A stretch of 64,000 nt of DNA from Serratia marcescens (GCF_001902635.1 NZ_MJAO01000016.1:62001-126000); one strand, 5' to 3'. Counted from the stretch's first letter, positions 34,881 through 43,972 are shown. Notes: a model not told the origin generated them from the sequence alone. A program made the numbers and translations.

Positions 34881-35654
34881 ATGCCAGTGAATACCGCAAA
34901 GCGACGTGAACACATTATCGATCTGTTATGCGAGCACGGCAGCGTGCGCGTGGAGCAGCTCAGCAAACAGTTTGCGGTATCCACGGTGACGATCCGCAAC
35001 GATCTGCGCTTTCTGGAACGAAAAGGGTGTGCGCTGCGCGCTTATGGCGGCGCGATGCTCAATCAGCAATTCGCTTTCGATCGGCCGCTGCGGGACAAAG
35101 GGCGGTTGAATCGCGATGTCAAAACGCTGATCGCCAACGCGGCGGCCGGCTATGTGCGCGACGGCGATGCGCTGATCCTCGATTCCGGCTCCACCACCGC
35201 GCAGATTGTGCCGTTTCTGAAGGGGCGGCGCGATTTGGTGGTGATGACCAATGCGCTGAACATTGCCTACGAGCTTTCGGGAAACGACGGGGTGGAGGTC
35301 ATGGTGCTGGGGGGCAGCGTGCGCCGCAACTCCTACTCGCTCTACGGTCCGGCTGCCGAGCAGCAATTGCGCCAGTACCGCTTCGACAAGCTGTTTTTGG
35401 GTGTCGACGGATTCGATCTGAGTGCCGGCATCACCACGCCTCACCCCGGTGAGGCGCACCTCAATCGCGTGATGTGCGAGGTGGCGCGCGAAATTATCGC
35501 CGTGGCGGATGCCAGCAAATTCGGTCGCAAGAGCTTTTGCATGATTCGCGAAGCCGGACAAATTCATCGGCTGATCACCGACAGCCGTCTTCCGGACGAT
35601 TACGAGCGGGCGTTAACCGAGCTGGGCGTGGAGGTCATCATCGCCGATCGGTAG
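34881..35654 (+). CDS. agaR: AgaR, DeoR-family repressor of amino-sugar genes
   Basis: A 257-residue DeoR-type repressor: N-terminal winged helix-turn-helix (about residues 5-60, RREHIIDLLCEHGSVRVEQLSKQFAVS) and a C-terminal sugar-phosphate-sensing domain (about 75-235) with the glycine-rich ILDSGSTTAQIV loop and a D/K pair in DASKFGRKSF. The sequence and context fit AgaR, which represses the N-acetylgalactosamine genes until a sugar phosphate binds. It heads an operon-like set with kbaZ-agaVWEF, which starts 23 bases after its stop. Confidence 0.9.
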   Translation: MPVNTAKRREHIIDLLCEHGSVRVEQLSKQFAVSTVTIRNDLRFLERKGCALRAYGGAMLNQQFAFDRPLRDKGRLNRDVKTLIANAAAGYVRDGDALILDSGSTTAQIVPFLKGRRDLVVMTNALNIAYELSGNDGVEVMVLGGSVRRNSYSLYGPAAEQQLRQYRFDKLFLGVDGFDLSAGITTPHPGEAHLNRVMCEVAREIIAVADASKFGRKSFCMIREAGQIHRLITDSRLPDDYERALTELGVEVIIADR

Positions 35655-35677
35655 CACGGCGCCTGCATGGGGGCTTC

Positions 35678-36961
35678 ATGCAGCAGTTGTTACAGCTTGT
35701 CGAGCAGCACAAGGCCGGTATGCCGGTCGGGATCTTTTCCGTCTGTTCCGCCCATCCCTGGGTATTGGAGGCCGCGCTGCGGCAGGCCAAAGCCCGCGGC
35801 ACGCCGGTGCTGATCGAGGCGACGTCCAATCAGGTCAATCAGTTCGGCGGCTATACCGGCCAAACGGCAGCCCAGTTCCGCGATGCGCTGTGGCGTCTGG
35901 CGGACGAGGTCGGCCTGGCGCGCGAACGTATATGGCTGGGGGGCGATCACCTGGGCCCCAACGCCTGGCAAGAACGCCCGGCACAGGAGGCGATGGCGCT
36001 GGCGGAAACGCTGATTGACGATTACGTCCGCGCCGGATTCCGCAAGATCCATCTCGATTGTTCCATGTCGTGCGCCGGGGACCCATCGCCGCTGGGGGAT
36101 GCGGCGGTCGCCGAGCGTGCGGCGCGCTTGTGCGCGGTGGCGGAACGCGCCTGGTCGCAGAGCGGCGGCGAAGCGCCGGTCTATGTGATCGGCACCGAAG
36201 TACCGGTGCCGGGCGGCGCGCAGGAGGCGCTGGCGGGGTTGCAGGTCACCACGCCGCAGGCGGTGGCGCAAACGCTGGAAACGCACTGTTTGGCCTGGCA
36301 AAAGGCCGAGCTGAATGACGCCTGGCAGCGCACCATCGCGCTGGTGGTGCAGCCGGGCGTCGAGTTCGATCACCATAGCGTCGAACGCTACCAGCCGCAG
36401 CGCGCCGGCGCTTTAAGCCAATTTATCGAACGGCAGCCGGGCATGATCTATGAAGCGCACTCCACGGATTACCAACCGCCGCAGGCCTACCGCCAGCTGG
36501 TGCGCGATCATTTCGCCATCCTGAAGGTGGGGCCGGCGCTGACTTTCGCGCTGCGCGAGGCGCTGTTCGCCCTCGATCGCATCGAGCGTGAATGGCTGGG
36601 GGAACGCCAGTCGGCGCAGCTGTGCGCCACGCTGGAACAGGTGATGCGCGAGCAGCCGCAGCAGTGGAGCCGCTATTACCACGGTACACCGCACCAACAG
36701 TATCTCGATCGCCACTACAGCCTGAGCGATCGGGTGCGTTACTACTGGCCGCAGCCGCAGGTGCAACAGGCGGTCGACGGCCTGCTGGACAACCTGCGCC
36801 GCAGCCCGGCGCCGCTGGCGCTGCTCAGCCAGTACCTGCCGGATCAGGCGCGGGCGCTGAACGCCGGCGAATTGAGCGCCGATCCGCAGGAGTGGGTGCT
36901 GCATAAAGTGATGCAGGTGCTCGACGACTACCACGCCGCCTGTTACCCGGAGGGCCGCTGA
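35678..36961 (+). CDS. kbaZ: Tagatose-1,6-bisphosphate aldolase accessory subunit KbaZ
   Basis: A 427-residue protein (426 in E. coli) of the KbaZ/GatZ family, with GIFSVCSAHPWVLEAALRQ near the start, GGDHLGPNAWQ around residue 90 and the KIHLDCSMSCAGDP segment. In E. coli KbaZ is needed for full activity and stability of the catalytic subunit KbaY (class II aldolase) and is not catalytic itself. kbaY is not in the window, so KbaZ would have to act with an aldolase encoded elsewhere. The ATG at 35678 has a GGGGGC site upstream. agaV starts one base after its stop. Confidence 0.93.
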   Translation: MQQLLQLVEQHKAGMPVGIFSVCSAHPWVLEAALRQAKARGTPVLIEATSNQVNQFGGYTGQTAAQFRDALWRLADEVGLARERIWLGGDHLGPNAWQERPAQEAMALAETLIDDYVRAGFRKIHLDCSMSCAGDPSPLGDAAVAERAARLCAVAERAWSQSGGEAPVYVIGTEVPVPGGAQEALAGLQVTTPQAVAQTLETHCLAWQKAELNDAWQRTIALVVQPGVEFDHHSVERYQPQRAGALSQFIERQPGMIYEAHSTDYQPPQAYRQLVRDHFAILKVGPALTFALREALFALDRIEREWLGERQSAQLCATLEQVMREQPQQWSRYYHGTPHQQYLDRHYSLSDRVRYYWPQPQVQQAVDGLLDNLRRSPAPLALLSQYLPDQARALNAGELSADPQEWVLHKVMQVLDDYHAACYPEGR

Positions 36962-36962
36962 C

Positions 36963-37439
36963 ATGCCGAACATTTTAATGACCCGCATCGACAATCGCCT
37001 GGTGCACGGCCAAGTGGGCGTAACCTGGACCAACACCCTCGGCGCCAACCTGGTAGTGGTAGCCAACGACGAGGCCGCCGCCGATCCGGTGCAGCAGAAC
37101 CTGATGGACATGGTGGTGGCGGAAGGAGTGCAGACCCGCTACTTCACGCTGCAGAAAACCATCGACGTGATCCACAAGGCGACGGATCGGCAGAAGATCT
37201 TTCTGGTGTGCAAAACGCCGCAGGACGTGTTGACGCTGGTGCGCGGCGGGGTGCCGATCCGTTTCGTCAACGTCGGCAACATGCACTTCGCCGAGGGGAA
37301 GCGGCAGGTGCACAAAACGGTGTCGCTGGACGACGGCGACGTGGCCGCTTTCCGCGCGCTGGCGGCGTTGGGCGTTGAATGCGAAGTGCGCCGGGTGCCG
37401 GATGAAGCGGGCGAGGCGATCGGCAAATTGCTCTTTTGA
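36963..37439 (+). CDS. agaV: PTS enzyme IIB for N-acetylgalactosamine/galactosamine
   Basis: A 158-residue mannose-family IIB protein. The phosphorylated histidine is H15 in RIDNRLVHGQVG. The IIB domain takes phosphate from AgaF and passes it to the sugar as it enters through AgaW/AgaE. The length matches AgaV (157). It starts one base after kbaZ and is followed after 15 bases by agaW, which has its own GGGGGAAG ribosome site. Confidence 0.93.
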   Translation: MPNILMTRIDNRLVHGQVGVTWTNTLGANLVVVANDEAAADPVQQNLMDMVVAEGVQTRYFTLQKTIDVIHKATDRQKIFLVCKTPQDVLTLVRGGVPIRFVNVGNMHFAEGKRQVHKTVSLDDGDVAAFRALAALGVECEVRRVPDEAGEAIGKLLF

Positions 37440-37454
37440 GCCTGAGGGGGAAGC

Positions 37455-38234
37455 ATGTTGACGGATGCGTTATTGATTGCGCTGTTGGCCGGGCTGGCGG
37501 GGGTTGACCTGTTCGACGGCCTGACGCACTTCCACCGGCCGGTAGTGATGGGGCCGCTGGTGGGGCTGATTTTGGGCGATGTTTACACCGGGCTGCTGGT
37601 GGGTGGCACGCTGGAGCTGGTGTGGATGGGGATGGTGCCGTTGGCGGGCGCCCAGCCGCCGAACGTGGTGATCGGCGGTGTGATCGGCACCGCGTTCGCC
37701 ATTCTGACCAAGGCCGACCCGAAAGTGGCGATCGGCGTGGCGGTGCCGTTTTCGATTGCGGTGCAGGGCTGCATCACGCTGCTGTTTACGCTGTTCTCGC
37801 CGATGATGCACCGCTGCGATCGCATGGTGAAAGAGCTGAACTGGCGCGGTATCGAACGGGTGAACTACCTTGGCATCAGCATCCTGTTCATCTTCTATTT
37901 CGTGGTGGCGTTCCTGCCGATTTACTTCGGCGCCGACGCGGCCAGCGCCATGGTGCAGAAGGCGCCGGGCTGGTTGTTGGACGGGCTGGCGGTGGCGGGC
38001 GGCATGATGCCGGCGATCGGTTTCTCGCTGCTGATGAAGGTGATGATGAAAAAAACCTACGTGGCCTATTTTATCCTCGGCTTTATCTCGGTCACGTTCC
38101 TTAAGTTGCCGATCCTGGCGGTGGCGCTGGGCGCCCTGGCGATCGCGCTGATTGACTTCTTCAACACACAACGCGGTGCGGCAGAGGCGACGGCACGGCC
38201 CGCTCCGCAGGAGGACGCCGAAGATGGCATTTAA
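37455..38234 (+). CDS. agaW: PTS enzyme IIC (AgaW-like membrane channel)
   Basis: A 259-residue membrane protein with several hydrophobic helices, including GPLVGLILGDVYTGLLVGG and WMGMVPLAGAQPPNVVIGG, typical of the mannose/sorbose-family IIC. It forms the sugar-binding channel with AgaE. In E. coli K-12 AgaW is truncated and AgaC is its homologue; here the gene is full length. Assignment of W rather than C rests on cluster order. Its last 11 bases overlap the start of agaE. Confidence 0.88.
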   Translation: MLTDALLIALLAGLAGVDLFDGLTHFHRPVVMGPLVGLILGDVYTGLLVGGTLELVWMGMVPLAGAQPPNVVIGGVIGTAFAILTKADPKVAIGVAVPFSIAVQGCITLLFTLFSPMMHRCDRMVKELNWRGIERVNYLGISILFIFYFVVAFLPIYFGADAASAMVQKAPGWLLDGLAVAGGMMPAIGFSLLMKVMMKKTYVAYFILGFISVTFLKLPILAVALGALAIALIDFFNTQRGAAEATARPAPQEDAEDGI

Positions 38235-39117
38235 CGATTCCGACGATCTGCTGGCGCAAAAGGCCGAGCAACGCATGGCGCAGGCGCTGGCCACCAGCCA
38301 GGTAGAGCGGGACGATTACCTGGACAGTCAGCCCGCCGAAGCGCTGACGCGCGGCGACATCAACCGCATGGCCTGGCGTTCGCTGCTGTTGCAGGCGTCG
38401 TTCAACTATGAACGCATGCAGGCCGGCGGCTGGCTGTATCAGCTGATCCCCGGGCTGCGCAAGATCCACCGCAACCCGCAGGATCTGGCCAACTCGATGA
38501 AGATGCACATGGAGTTTATCAACGTGCACCCGTTCGACGTCACCTTCCTGTCCGGCCTGGTGCTGGCGATGGAGCAGAACAAGGAGAAGATCTCCACCAT
38601 TCGCGCGGTGAAAGTGGCGCTGATGGGGCCGCTTGGCGGCATCGGCGACGCGCTGTTTTGGCTGACGCTGCTGCCGATTTGCGCCGGGATTGGCGCTTCG
38701 CTGGCGCTGGAGGGGAGCCTGTTCGGGCCGATCGTCTTCCTGCTGTTGTTCAACCTGTTCCACTTCGGCCTGCGCTTCGGGCTGGCGCACTACGGCTATC
38801 AGGCTGGCACCAGCGCGCTGGCGCTGTTGAAGACCCACACCCGGCGCATTTCTCACGCTGCGTCGATCGTCGGCATGACGGTGATCGGTGCGCTGGTGGC
38901 CTCGTATGTGCACCTGTCCACGCCGCTGGTGATGCATGCCGGCAAGGCCAGCGTCGCGCTGCAGACCGACGTGCTGGACAAGTTGATGCCCAACTTGTTG
39001 CCGCTGTGCTTCACGCTGCTCATTTTCTTCCTGATGAAGCGCGGCTTCTCGCCGGTGAAGCTGATTGGTGTCACCGTCGCGATCGGCGTGGCGGGCAAAT
39101 TTATCGGCATTTTGTGA
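38224..39117 (+). CDS. agaE: PTS enzyme IID (AgaE)
   Basis: A 297-residue mannose-family IID membrane protein that completes the transport channel with AgaW. The N-terminal half has LLLQASFNYERMQAGGWLYQL and the conserved LGGIGDALFW segment (about residue 138), and the C-terminal part has three to four helices. The ATG at 38224 lies inside the end of agaW, giving an 11-base overlap and thus translational coupling. agaF follows 10 bases after its stop. Confidence 0.92.
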   Translation: MAFNDSDDLLAQKAEQRMAQALATSQVERDDYLDSQPAEALTRGDINRMAWRSLLLQASFNYERMQAGGWLYQLIPGLRKIHRNPQDLANSMKMHMEFINVHPFDVTFLSGLVLAMEQNKEKISTIRAVKVALMGPLGGIGDALFWLTLLPICAGIGASLALEGSLFGPIVFLLLFNLFHFGLRFGLAHYGYQAGTSALALLKTHTRRISHAASIVGMTVIGALVASYVHLSTPLVMHAGKASVALQTDVLDKLMPNLLPLCFTLLIFFLMKRGFSPVKLIGVTVAIGVAGKFIGIL

Positions 39118-39127
39118 GGAGCGGGCT

Positions 39128-39562
39128 ATGCCAGGCATTGTGATTACCGGCCACGGCGGTTTTGCCACCGGGCTGTTGCAGGCGGTGGAGCAGGTGGTGG
39201 GGCCGCAGCCGCACTGCGCGGCGGTCGATTTCCCCGAACAGATGAGCACCGCGCAGCTCAAAGACGCCTTGCGCTCGGCGCTGGCGGCGGTGGCGCAGCC
39301 GGACGGGGTGGTGTTCCTCACCGACATGCTCGGCGGCTCGCCGTTCCGCAGCGCCTGCGAGCTGGCAGATGCGCAGGGCGATTGCGAAGTGCTGACCGGC
39401 GTCAATATGCAGCTGGCGGCGGAAATGATGCTGGAGCGCGACGGATTGAGCCTGGACGAATTTCGCGAGGTGGCGCTGGCGTGCGGCAAACGTGGCCTCA
39501 CCAGCCTGTGGCATGAACGACGCCGGGTGAAGTGCGAAGACGTGCAGGCAGACGGCATCTGA
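39128..39562 (+). CDS. agaF: PTS enzyme IIA (AgaF)
   Basis: A 144-residue mannose-family IIA protein, the cytoplasmic phosphocarrier between HPr and AgaV. The active histidine is H9 in IVITGHGGFATGLL, and the segment VVFLTDMLGGSPF around residue 62 is typical of the family. It is the last gene of the cluster. No gene for AgaA (deacetylase), AgaS (deaminase/isomerase) or KbaY follows; the next gene is on the other strand. Confidence 0.93.
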   Translation: MPGIVITGHGGFATGLLQAVEQVVGPQPHCAAVDFPEQMSTAQLKDALRSALAAVAQPDGVVFLTDMLGGSPFRSACELADAQGDCEVLTGVNMQLAAEMMLERDGLSLDEFREVALACGKRGLTSLWHERRRVKCEDVQADGI

Positions 39563-39569
39563 ACGAACG

Positions 39570-39589
39570 CCGGGCGTGGCTGCGCCCGG
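39570..39589. terminator. Hairpin between agaF and the YddA-like gene
   Basis: A perfect 7-bp stem CCGGGCG (39570-39576)/CGCCCGG (39583-39589) with a 6-base loop, between two convergent genes, followed by TTCTGC on the plus strand. Probably a bidirectional terminator without a long T run. Confidence 0.55.
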
Positions 39590-39598
39590 TTCTGCGGG

Positions 39599-41326
39599 TT
39601 ATGCCGGCAGCGGGCTCAGCACCAGGCGTGCGGGTTGATCTTCGCTGCGGCTGAAGCGCCAGCAGGTCTGATGGTACTTCGCCACGCTGTTGCGGTGCGC
39701 CACGCTGACCAGCGTCACGTCCGGCAGTTCATCCACCAGCAGGCAGTACATCAGCTGTTCGGTGTCATCGTCCAGCGCGCTGGTGGCCTCGTCGAGGAAC
39801 AGAATGCTTGGGCGAATCAACAGGGCGCGGGCGAACGCCAGCCGCTGTTGCTCGCCTGGCGACAGGCGATGGCTCCAGTTGGCGGCGGTGTCCAGCCAGC
39901 GCTGCAGGTGCTTCAGGCGGCAGTTTTCCAACACCCGCATCAGCTGCGGGTCGCTGTATTCCGAGGCCAGGCTCGGGTAGCTCAACGCTTCGCGCAGCGT
40001 GCCGATCGGAATGTAGCTGCGCTGCGGCAGGAACAGCGTGTTGGCGTTGGCCGCCAGCCCGATGGCGCCGGCACCGTAAGGCCAGATACCGGCGATGGCC
40101 CGCAGCAGCGTCGACTTGCCGCAGCCGGAAGGCCCGACGATCAGCAGGCGGTCGCCGCGTTGCAGCGTCATCTCGGCGCCGGTTAACAGCGGCTGGCCGT
40201 CGGGCAAGTGCAGGCTGAGATTGTTCAGCGTCAACGGATGGGGGGTGTCTGCCCGCAGCTGAATGCCGCGCGGCTGATGGTGCACCTGATCGACGGCGGC
40301 GTTGAAACCGGCCAGACGGTTGACGCAGGCTTTCCAGGTCGCCAGATCGCTGAAGGCGTCGATAAACCACGACAACGCGCCCTGCACCTGGCCGAAGGCC
40401 GAGGAGATCTGCATCAGCCCCCCCATCTGGATGGCGCCGGAGAAGTAGCGCGGTGCCGCCACCAGCAGGGGAAACACGATGGCGAACTGGCTGTAGAAGT
40501 TGGTGGCGATGTTCAGCCGCCGGGTGATGCGCATGATCGCCCACCAGTTGTTGCGAATGGTGTCAAAACGATCGCCCAACTGCTGCGCCTCGCGCGGTTC
40601 GCCGTGGTACAGCGCGATGGCGTCGTTATTTTCGCGGATGCGGATCAGGCCGAAACGGAAGTTTGCCTCGTACCGTTCCTGGTTGAAGCCCAGCATGACC
40701 AGCGGTTTGCCGACCCACCAGATCAGCAGCGATCCCAGCACCGCATACAGCAGCGCGAACCACACCATATAACCGGGCAATGTGATGGCGTGCTGGCGAA
40801 ACGCGAAAGTCATCGGCCCGCTGACGTGCCATAAAATATCGATAAAGGAAAACAGCGTCACCAGGCTGGAGAGCAGCCCGAGCGACAGCGACAGGGTATA
40901 TTGGGTCAGCACGTTCAGGTCTTCGGCGATACGCTGATCGGGGTTATCGACGATCTGCTGTTGTTCGGTGTGGTAATACGCCTGATGCGCCAGCCATTTT
41001 CCCATGAACTTTTCCGTCATCCAGCGCCGCCAGCGCATCTGCAGTCCCTGAGTCAGGTAGATTTTGTAGACCGCCAGCACGATGAAGATCAGCGCCAGAT
41101 AGGTAAAACGCCACAGCTGCGCCTTGAACACTGGGTAGTTTTTATTCTGCAACGCGTCGTAGAACACCTGGTTCCATTGGTTGATCAGCACGCTGATATA
41201 GACCAGGCCGAGCGACAGGACGACGATGGCGATCAGCATCGCCCAGGCGCGCCATCGCTCCTCCGACACCCAAAAGGGCTTGATCAGCTGCCAAACGGCA
41301 TGTTTCTGCAACGGGGTTGTGTTCAT
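39599..41326 (-). CDS. YddA-like fused ABC transporter
   Basis: A 575-residue protein with an SbmA/BacA-like membrane domain (about residues 20-330, including the RWMTEKFMGKWLAHQAYYH segment) fused to an ATPase domain with Walker A VGPSGCGKSTLLRAI, signature LSPGEQQRLAFARAL (with the usual SGG replaced by SPG), and Walker B ILFLDEATSALD. This layout is that of YddA/Rv1819c-type proteins, related to peptide, cobalamin and antibiotic uptake. The substrate is unknown. The gene has no partner on its strand. Confidence 0.88.
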   Translation of the reverse strand: MNTTPLQKHAVWQLIKPFWVSEERWRAWAMLIAIVVLSLGLVYISVLINQWNQVFYDALQNKNYPVFKAQLWRFTYLALIFIVLAVYKIYLTQGLQMRWRRWMTEKFMGKWLAHQAYYHTEQQQIVDNPDQRIAEDLNVLTQYTLSLSLGLLSSLVTLFSFIDILWHVSGPMTFAFRQHAITLPGYMVWFALLYAVLGSLLIWWVGKPLVMLGFNQERYEANFRFGLIRIRENNDAIALYHGEPREAQQLGDRFDTIRNNWWAIMRITRRLNIATNFYSQFAIVFPLLVAAPRYFSGAIQMGGLMQISSAFGQVQGALSWFIDAFSDLATWKACVNRLAGFNAAVDQVHHQPRGIQLRADTPHPLTLNNLSLHLPDGQPLLTGAEMTLQRGDRLLIVGPSGCGKSTLLRAIAGIWPYGAGAIGLAANANTLFLPQRSYIPIGTLREALSYPSLASEYSDPQLMRVLENCRLKHLQRWLDTAANWSHRLSPGEQQRLAFARALLIRPSILFLDEATSALDDDTEQLMYCLLVDELPDVTLVSVAHRNSVAKYHQTCWRFSRSEDQPARLVLSPLPA

Positions 41327-41531
41327 AGCGACTCGTTAATTGCGGCGTTTCGTTCAGCATGGGCCGCGGGCCGGTAACAAACAAACCGTGACTGTAAGCA
41401 GTTTTGACTCCGCTAACCGTTTGAAATAATACGGTTGAATCGCCAGCGGCACGCAGACGGGCGCAATTGCGGCATACACTCCGGCGTCGGGCGGTTATAC
41501 TGGCGCCGAATTTTTGCGGAAAGGATAAACG

Positions 41532-42239
41532 ATGAAGGTTTGGTTTCCCCTGTTGCTGACCTGCGGCGTTTTCGCCAGCGACCGGGCCTGGGCGCATATT
41601 GACGAGCCGGACATCGTCGCCGACTGCCAAAAGGTGGTGAGCTACGCCGAACTGGGAAAAAAGGCCTATCAGCGGCAGGATTACGCAAAATCCGCCGACA
41701 TCTTTCGCGATCAGGCGGCCTGGAGCGAGTTTTGCGGCCTGAGCGAGCAGGCCGTCGCCACGGCTTACAACAATGTGGCGCTGTCGCTGATGCACGCTGG
41801 TGAACTGCTCAAGGCTCAGGCTTATCTGGAACTTGCGCCGCATGACGACAAGTCGCAACACAACATGAAGCTGTTGCGCCAGCGTCTGGCGCAGCGGCAA
41901 GCCTCGAACGGGCCGGGCGGCGTGTATTGGCAATACGCCGGGCGCGGCGTGTGGAGCGAAGTGGTGGTGAAGCCGCAGGGCGAGCATTGGCTGATCGATT
42001 TCTCCGGCTACGCCATGCCGCAGATGGGGCTGTATTACGGGCCGAACATGGGCGACTTCACCGCCGAGCTGCCGATCGAGCACGGCAAGGCGGTTTACCA
42101 CCAGCACGAGTCGGAAAGCGCGCAGGTTTGCGACGTCACGATGGAATTTGGCGAGCAAGCGCTGGAAATGCACACGCGGGGCGATTGCGGGTTCGGTCAC
42201 AACGTGCGGGCGGAAGGGCGGTTCGTGCGGGTCGAATGA
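41532..42239 (+). CDS. Secreted protein of unknown function with TPR-like helices
   Basis: A 235-residue protein with a signal peptide (residues 1 to about 21, ending AWA). The first half of the mature part is helical (residues 25-125: VVSYAELGKKAYQRQDYAKSADIF, VATAYNNVALSLMHAGELLKAQAYL), which looks like two or three tetratricopeptide-like units. The second half is beta-rich and acidic, ending in repeated charge-aromatic strands with two cysteines. I do not recognise the family. AAAGGA lies upstream of the ATG. It stands alone between two convergent neighbours. Confidence 0.65.
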   Translation: MKVWFPLLLTCGVFASDRAWAHIDEPDIVADCQKVVSYAELGKKAYQRQDYAKSADIFRDQAAWSEFCGLSEQAVATAYNNVALSLMHAGELLKAQAYLELAPHDDKSQHNMKLLRQRLAQRQASNGPGGVYWQYAGRGVWSEVVVKPQGEHWLIDFSGYAMPQMGLYYGPNMGDFTAELPIEHGKAVYHQHESESAQVCDVTMEFGEQALEMHTRGDCGFGHNVRAEGRFVRVE

Positions 42240-42240
42240 C

Positions 42241-42261
42241 CCGCCCCGGTGAGCGGGGCGG
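42241..42261. terminator. GC-rich hairpin between convergent genes
   Basis: A perfect 8-bp stem CCGCCCCG (42241-42248)/CGGGGCGG (42254-42261) with a 5-base loop, directly after the stop of the secreted protein gene and before the stop of the FrnE-like gene. Confidence 0.65.
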
Positions 42262-42266
42262 AGGGG

Positions 42267-42914
42267 TTACGCCAGAACGGCGGCGCCCAGCAGGTTTTTC
42301 CAGGCTTCCACGTTACCCAGATAGTTGCCGGCCGGCAGCAGATGCAGGCGGCCTTCGCTATCCTGCAAAGCAAAGGTCGGGAAGCCTTGGCCTTGCACTT
42401 TGGCGAGCAACGCCCGGCTTTCCGCGATGTGTTGCGCGGTCGGCGCCCCGCTGTTGAAGCGCATTTCGGCGATGAATGCCGCAGAAGGCAGCCCCAGTTC
42501 TTTCGCCAATGCCTCCAGCACCGGCGTGTCGGCGATGCGCCGGCCTTCCTGATAGTGCGCCTGCTGAATGCGGTGCAGCATGTCCAGCCCGCGCCCCGCC
42601 AGCTTTTCCGCCGCCAGGATGGCGGTGATCGGCGGTTCGGAATCCATCACCGCCGTGGTGTCGCGCAGCAGGCCGTTGAAATAGGCTTCGCCGAAAGGCT
42701 GGCCCGTCATCTCGGCGATGCGTTTGTCGTGCGGAATGACATAGTTGCGCCATTCGTCGGTGATCTGGCGGCGATTGTTGCCGGTCATCATGCCGCCGGC
42801 GTGCGGCACGACCTTCAGGCCTGGAAGGCTCTGAGCCGCTTTCACCAGCGGCGCGGCGCCGTAGCACCAGCCGCACAGCGGATCGAAAATGTAATGCAGA
42901 GTGGTTTCGGTCAT
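42267..42914 (-). CDS. FrnE/DsbA-family oxidoreductase
   Basis: A 215-residue thioredoxin-fold protein with the redox motif CGWC at residues 14-17 (FDPLCGWCYGA), the insertion of helices seen in the DsbA/FrnE group and the cis-proline in QGQGFPTFAL near residue 178. It has no signal peptide, so it is cytoplasmic. FrnE-like proteins are disulfide isomerases linked to polyketide synthesis or oxidative-stress response; the substrate here is unknown. The ATG at 42914 follows a GAGGAG site. The upstream gene (MBL-fold protein, same strand) is separated by 65 bases, so the two may or may not be co-transcribed. Confidence 0.85.
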   Translation of the reverse strand: MTETTLHYIFDPLCGWCYGAAPLVKAAQSLPGLKVVPHAGGMMTGNNRRQITDEWRNYVIPHDKRIAEMTGQPFGEAYFNGLLRDTTAVMDSEPPITAILAAEKLAGRGLDMLHRIQQAHYQEGRRIADTPVLEALAKELGLPSAAFIAEMRFNSGAPTAQHIAESRALLAKVQGQGFPTFALQDSEGRLHLLPAGNYLGNVEAWKNLLGAAVLA

Positions 42915-42979
42915 CTTTGCTCCTCGCCTGGCGCGCGGCAGGTCAACCGCGGCGCCAGGGCTGGTTTAATCACGCGGGC

Positions 42980-43864
42980 TTATTGCGGCCACTTCATCTC
43001 GCCTTTCAGCACTTTCGCGCTCAGTTCCAGGCTCGACTCGTCTTTCAGCGTCGGGTAGTGCTGTTTCATCGCTTCAATCAGCGCGGCGGAATCCTTGGCC
43101 TTCGGCAGTTCGGCTTCCAGCGTGGTCAGGTATTTCTGGGTAAAGTGCACCGATGCCAGCGTTTGCGCTGCACCCGGCAGGAAGTGGCCCGGCACGACGA
43201 CCTGCGGCTTCAGCGCTTCGATGTTTTTCAGCGTCTGCTGCCAGTGCTGGCGCGATTCCACGCTCTGGTTGTCGGCGATCCACGGGTGGATGTTGTCACC
43301 GGCGACGGCGACACCGCCCACCACCGCTTTCAGCGCCGGGATCCACACGAAGGTGCGATCGGGGGTCGGGCCGTTCAGGCCTTTCACTTCCACTTTCTGG
43401 CCGTCGATGGTGAAGCTGTCGCCCTGCAGCGGCTGAGGCACGATCACGGTTTTCGGCGCGTTGTCTTTCAGGATCGGGCCCCAGTAGGCGACTTTGCCGT
43501 CTTTGGTGGCGTTGATGTCCTTGATGGTGCCTGGCGAAGCGATGATTTTCGCCTCAGGGAAGGCGGCCTTAATCACATCGAGACCGAAGTAAAAATCCGG
43601 ATCTGAGTGGCTGATATAGACGGTGGTCAGCTTTTTGCCGGTCGCCTTGATCTTCTTCACCAGCGCTTCGGCATCGTTGCGTTGGAACTGAGCGTCGATC
43701 AGCGCCACTTCGTGTTTGCCGCTGACGATCTCGGAAGAAACCGGGAACACGCTTTTCTCGCCCGGGTTATACACTTCCATGGTCAGGGTATCGGCGGCGG
43801 TGGCGTAGGCGCTCAGGGTGGCGACGCCGGTGAAGGCCAGAGTCAACAGTGATTTCTTAAACAT
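42980..43864 (-). CDS. Periplasmic MBL-fold protein with altered metal motif
   Basis: A 294-residue protein with a signal peptide (residues 1 to about 23). It has the metallo-beta-lactamase fold (beta strands around residues 30-110, GDN and PGH segments at about 190-235). The normal zinc motif HxHxDH is changed: residues 86-91 read HSDPDF, so the second and third histidines are Asp and Phe. It belongs to the family sometimes annotated as Vmh-type MBL proteins, whose enzyme activity is uncertain. It diverges from a LysR gene 108 bases away, the likely regulator. Confidence 0.85.
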   Translation of the reverse strand: MFKKSLLTLAFTGVATLSAYATAADTLTMEVYNPGEKSVFPVSSEIVSGKHEVALIDAQFQRNDAEALVKKIKATGKKLTTVYISHSDPDFYFGLDVIKAAFPEAKIIASPGTIKDINATKDGKVAYWGPILKDNAPKTVIVPQPLQGDSFTIDGQKVEVKGLNGPTPDRTFVWIPALKAVVGGVAVAGDNIHPWIADNQSVESRQHWQQTLKNIEALKPQVVVPGHFLPGAAQTLASVHFTQKYLTTLEAELPKAKDSAALIEAMKQHYPTLKDESSLELSAKVLKGEMKWPQ

Positions 43865-43972
43865 GGGCAGAGGTCCTTAGGTATCGGTTAATGTTGTAAT
43901 GATGTTAGGTTGCATAAAGCGATAGAAAAACCGGATAATAAGCAATTATTCATTGCATAAATCGGACTAATC

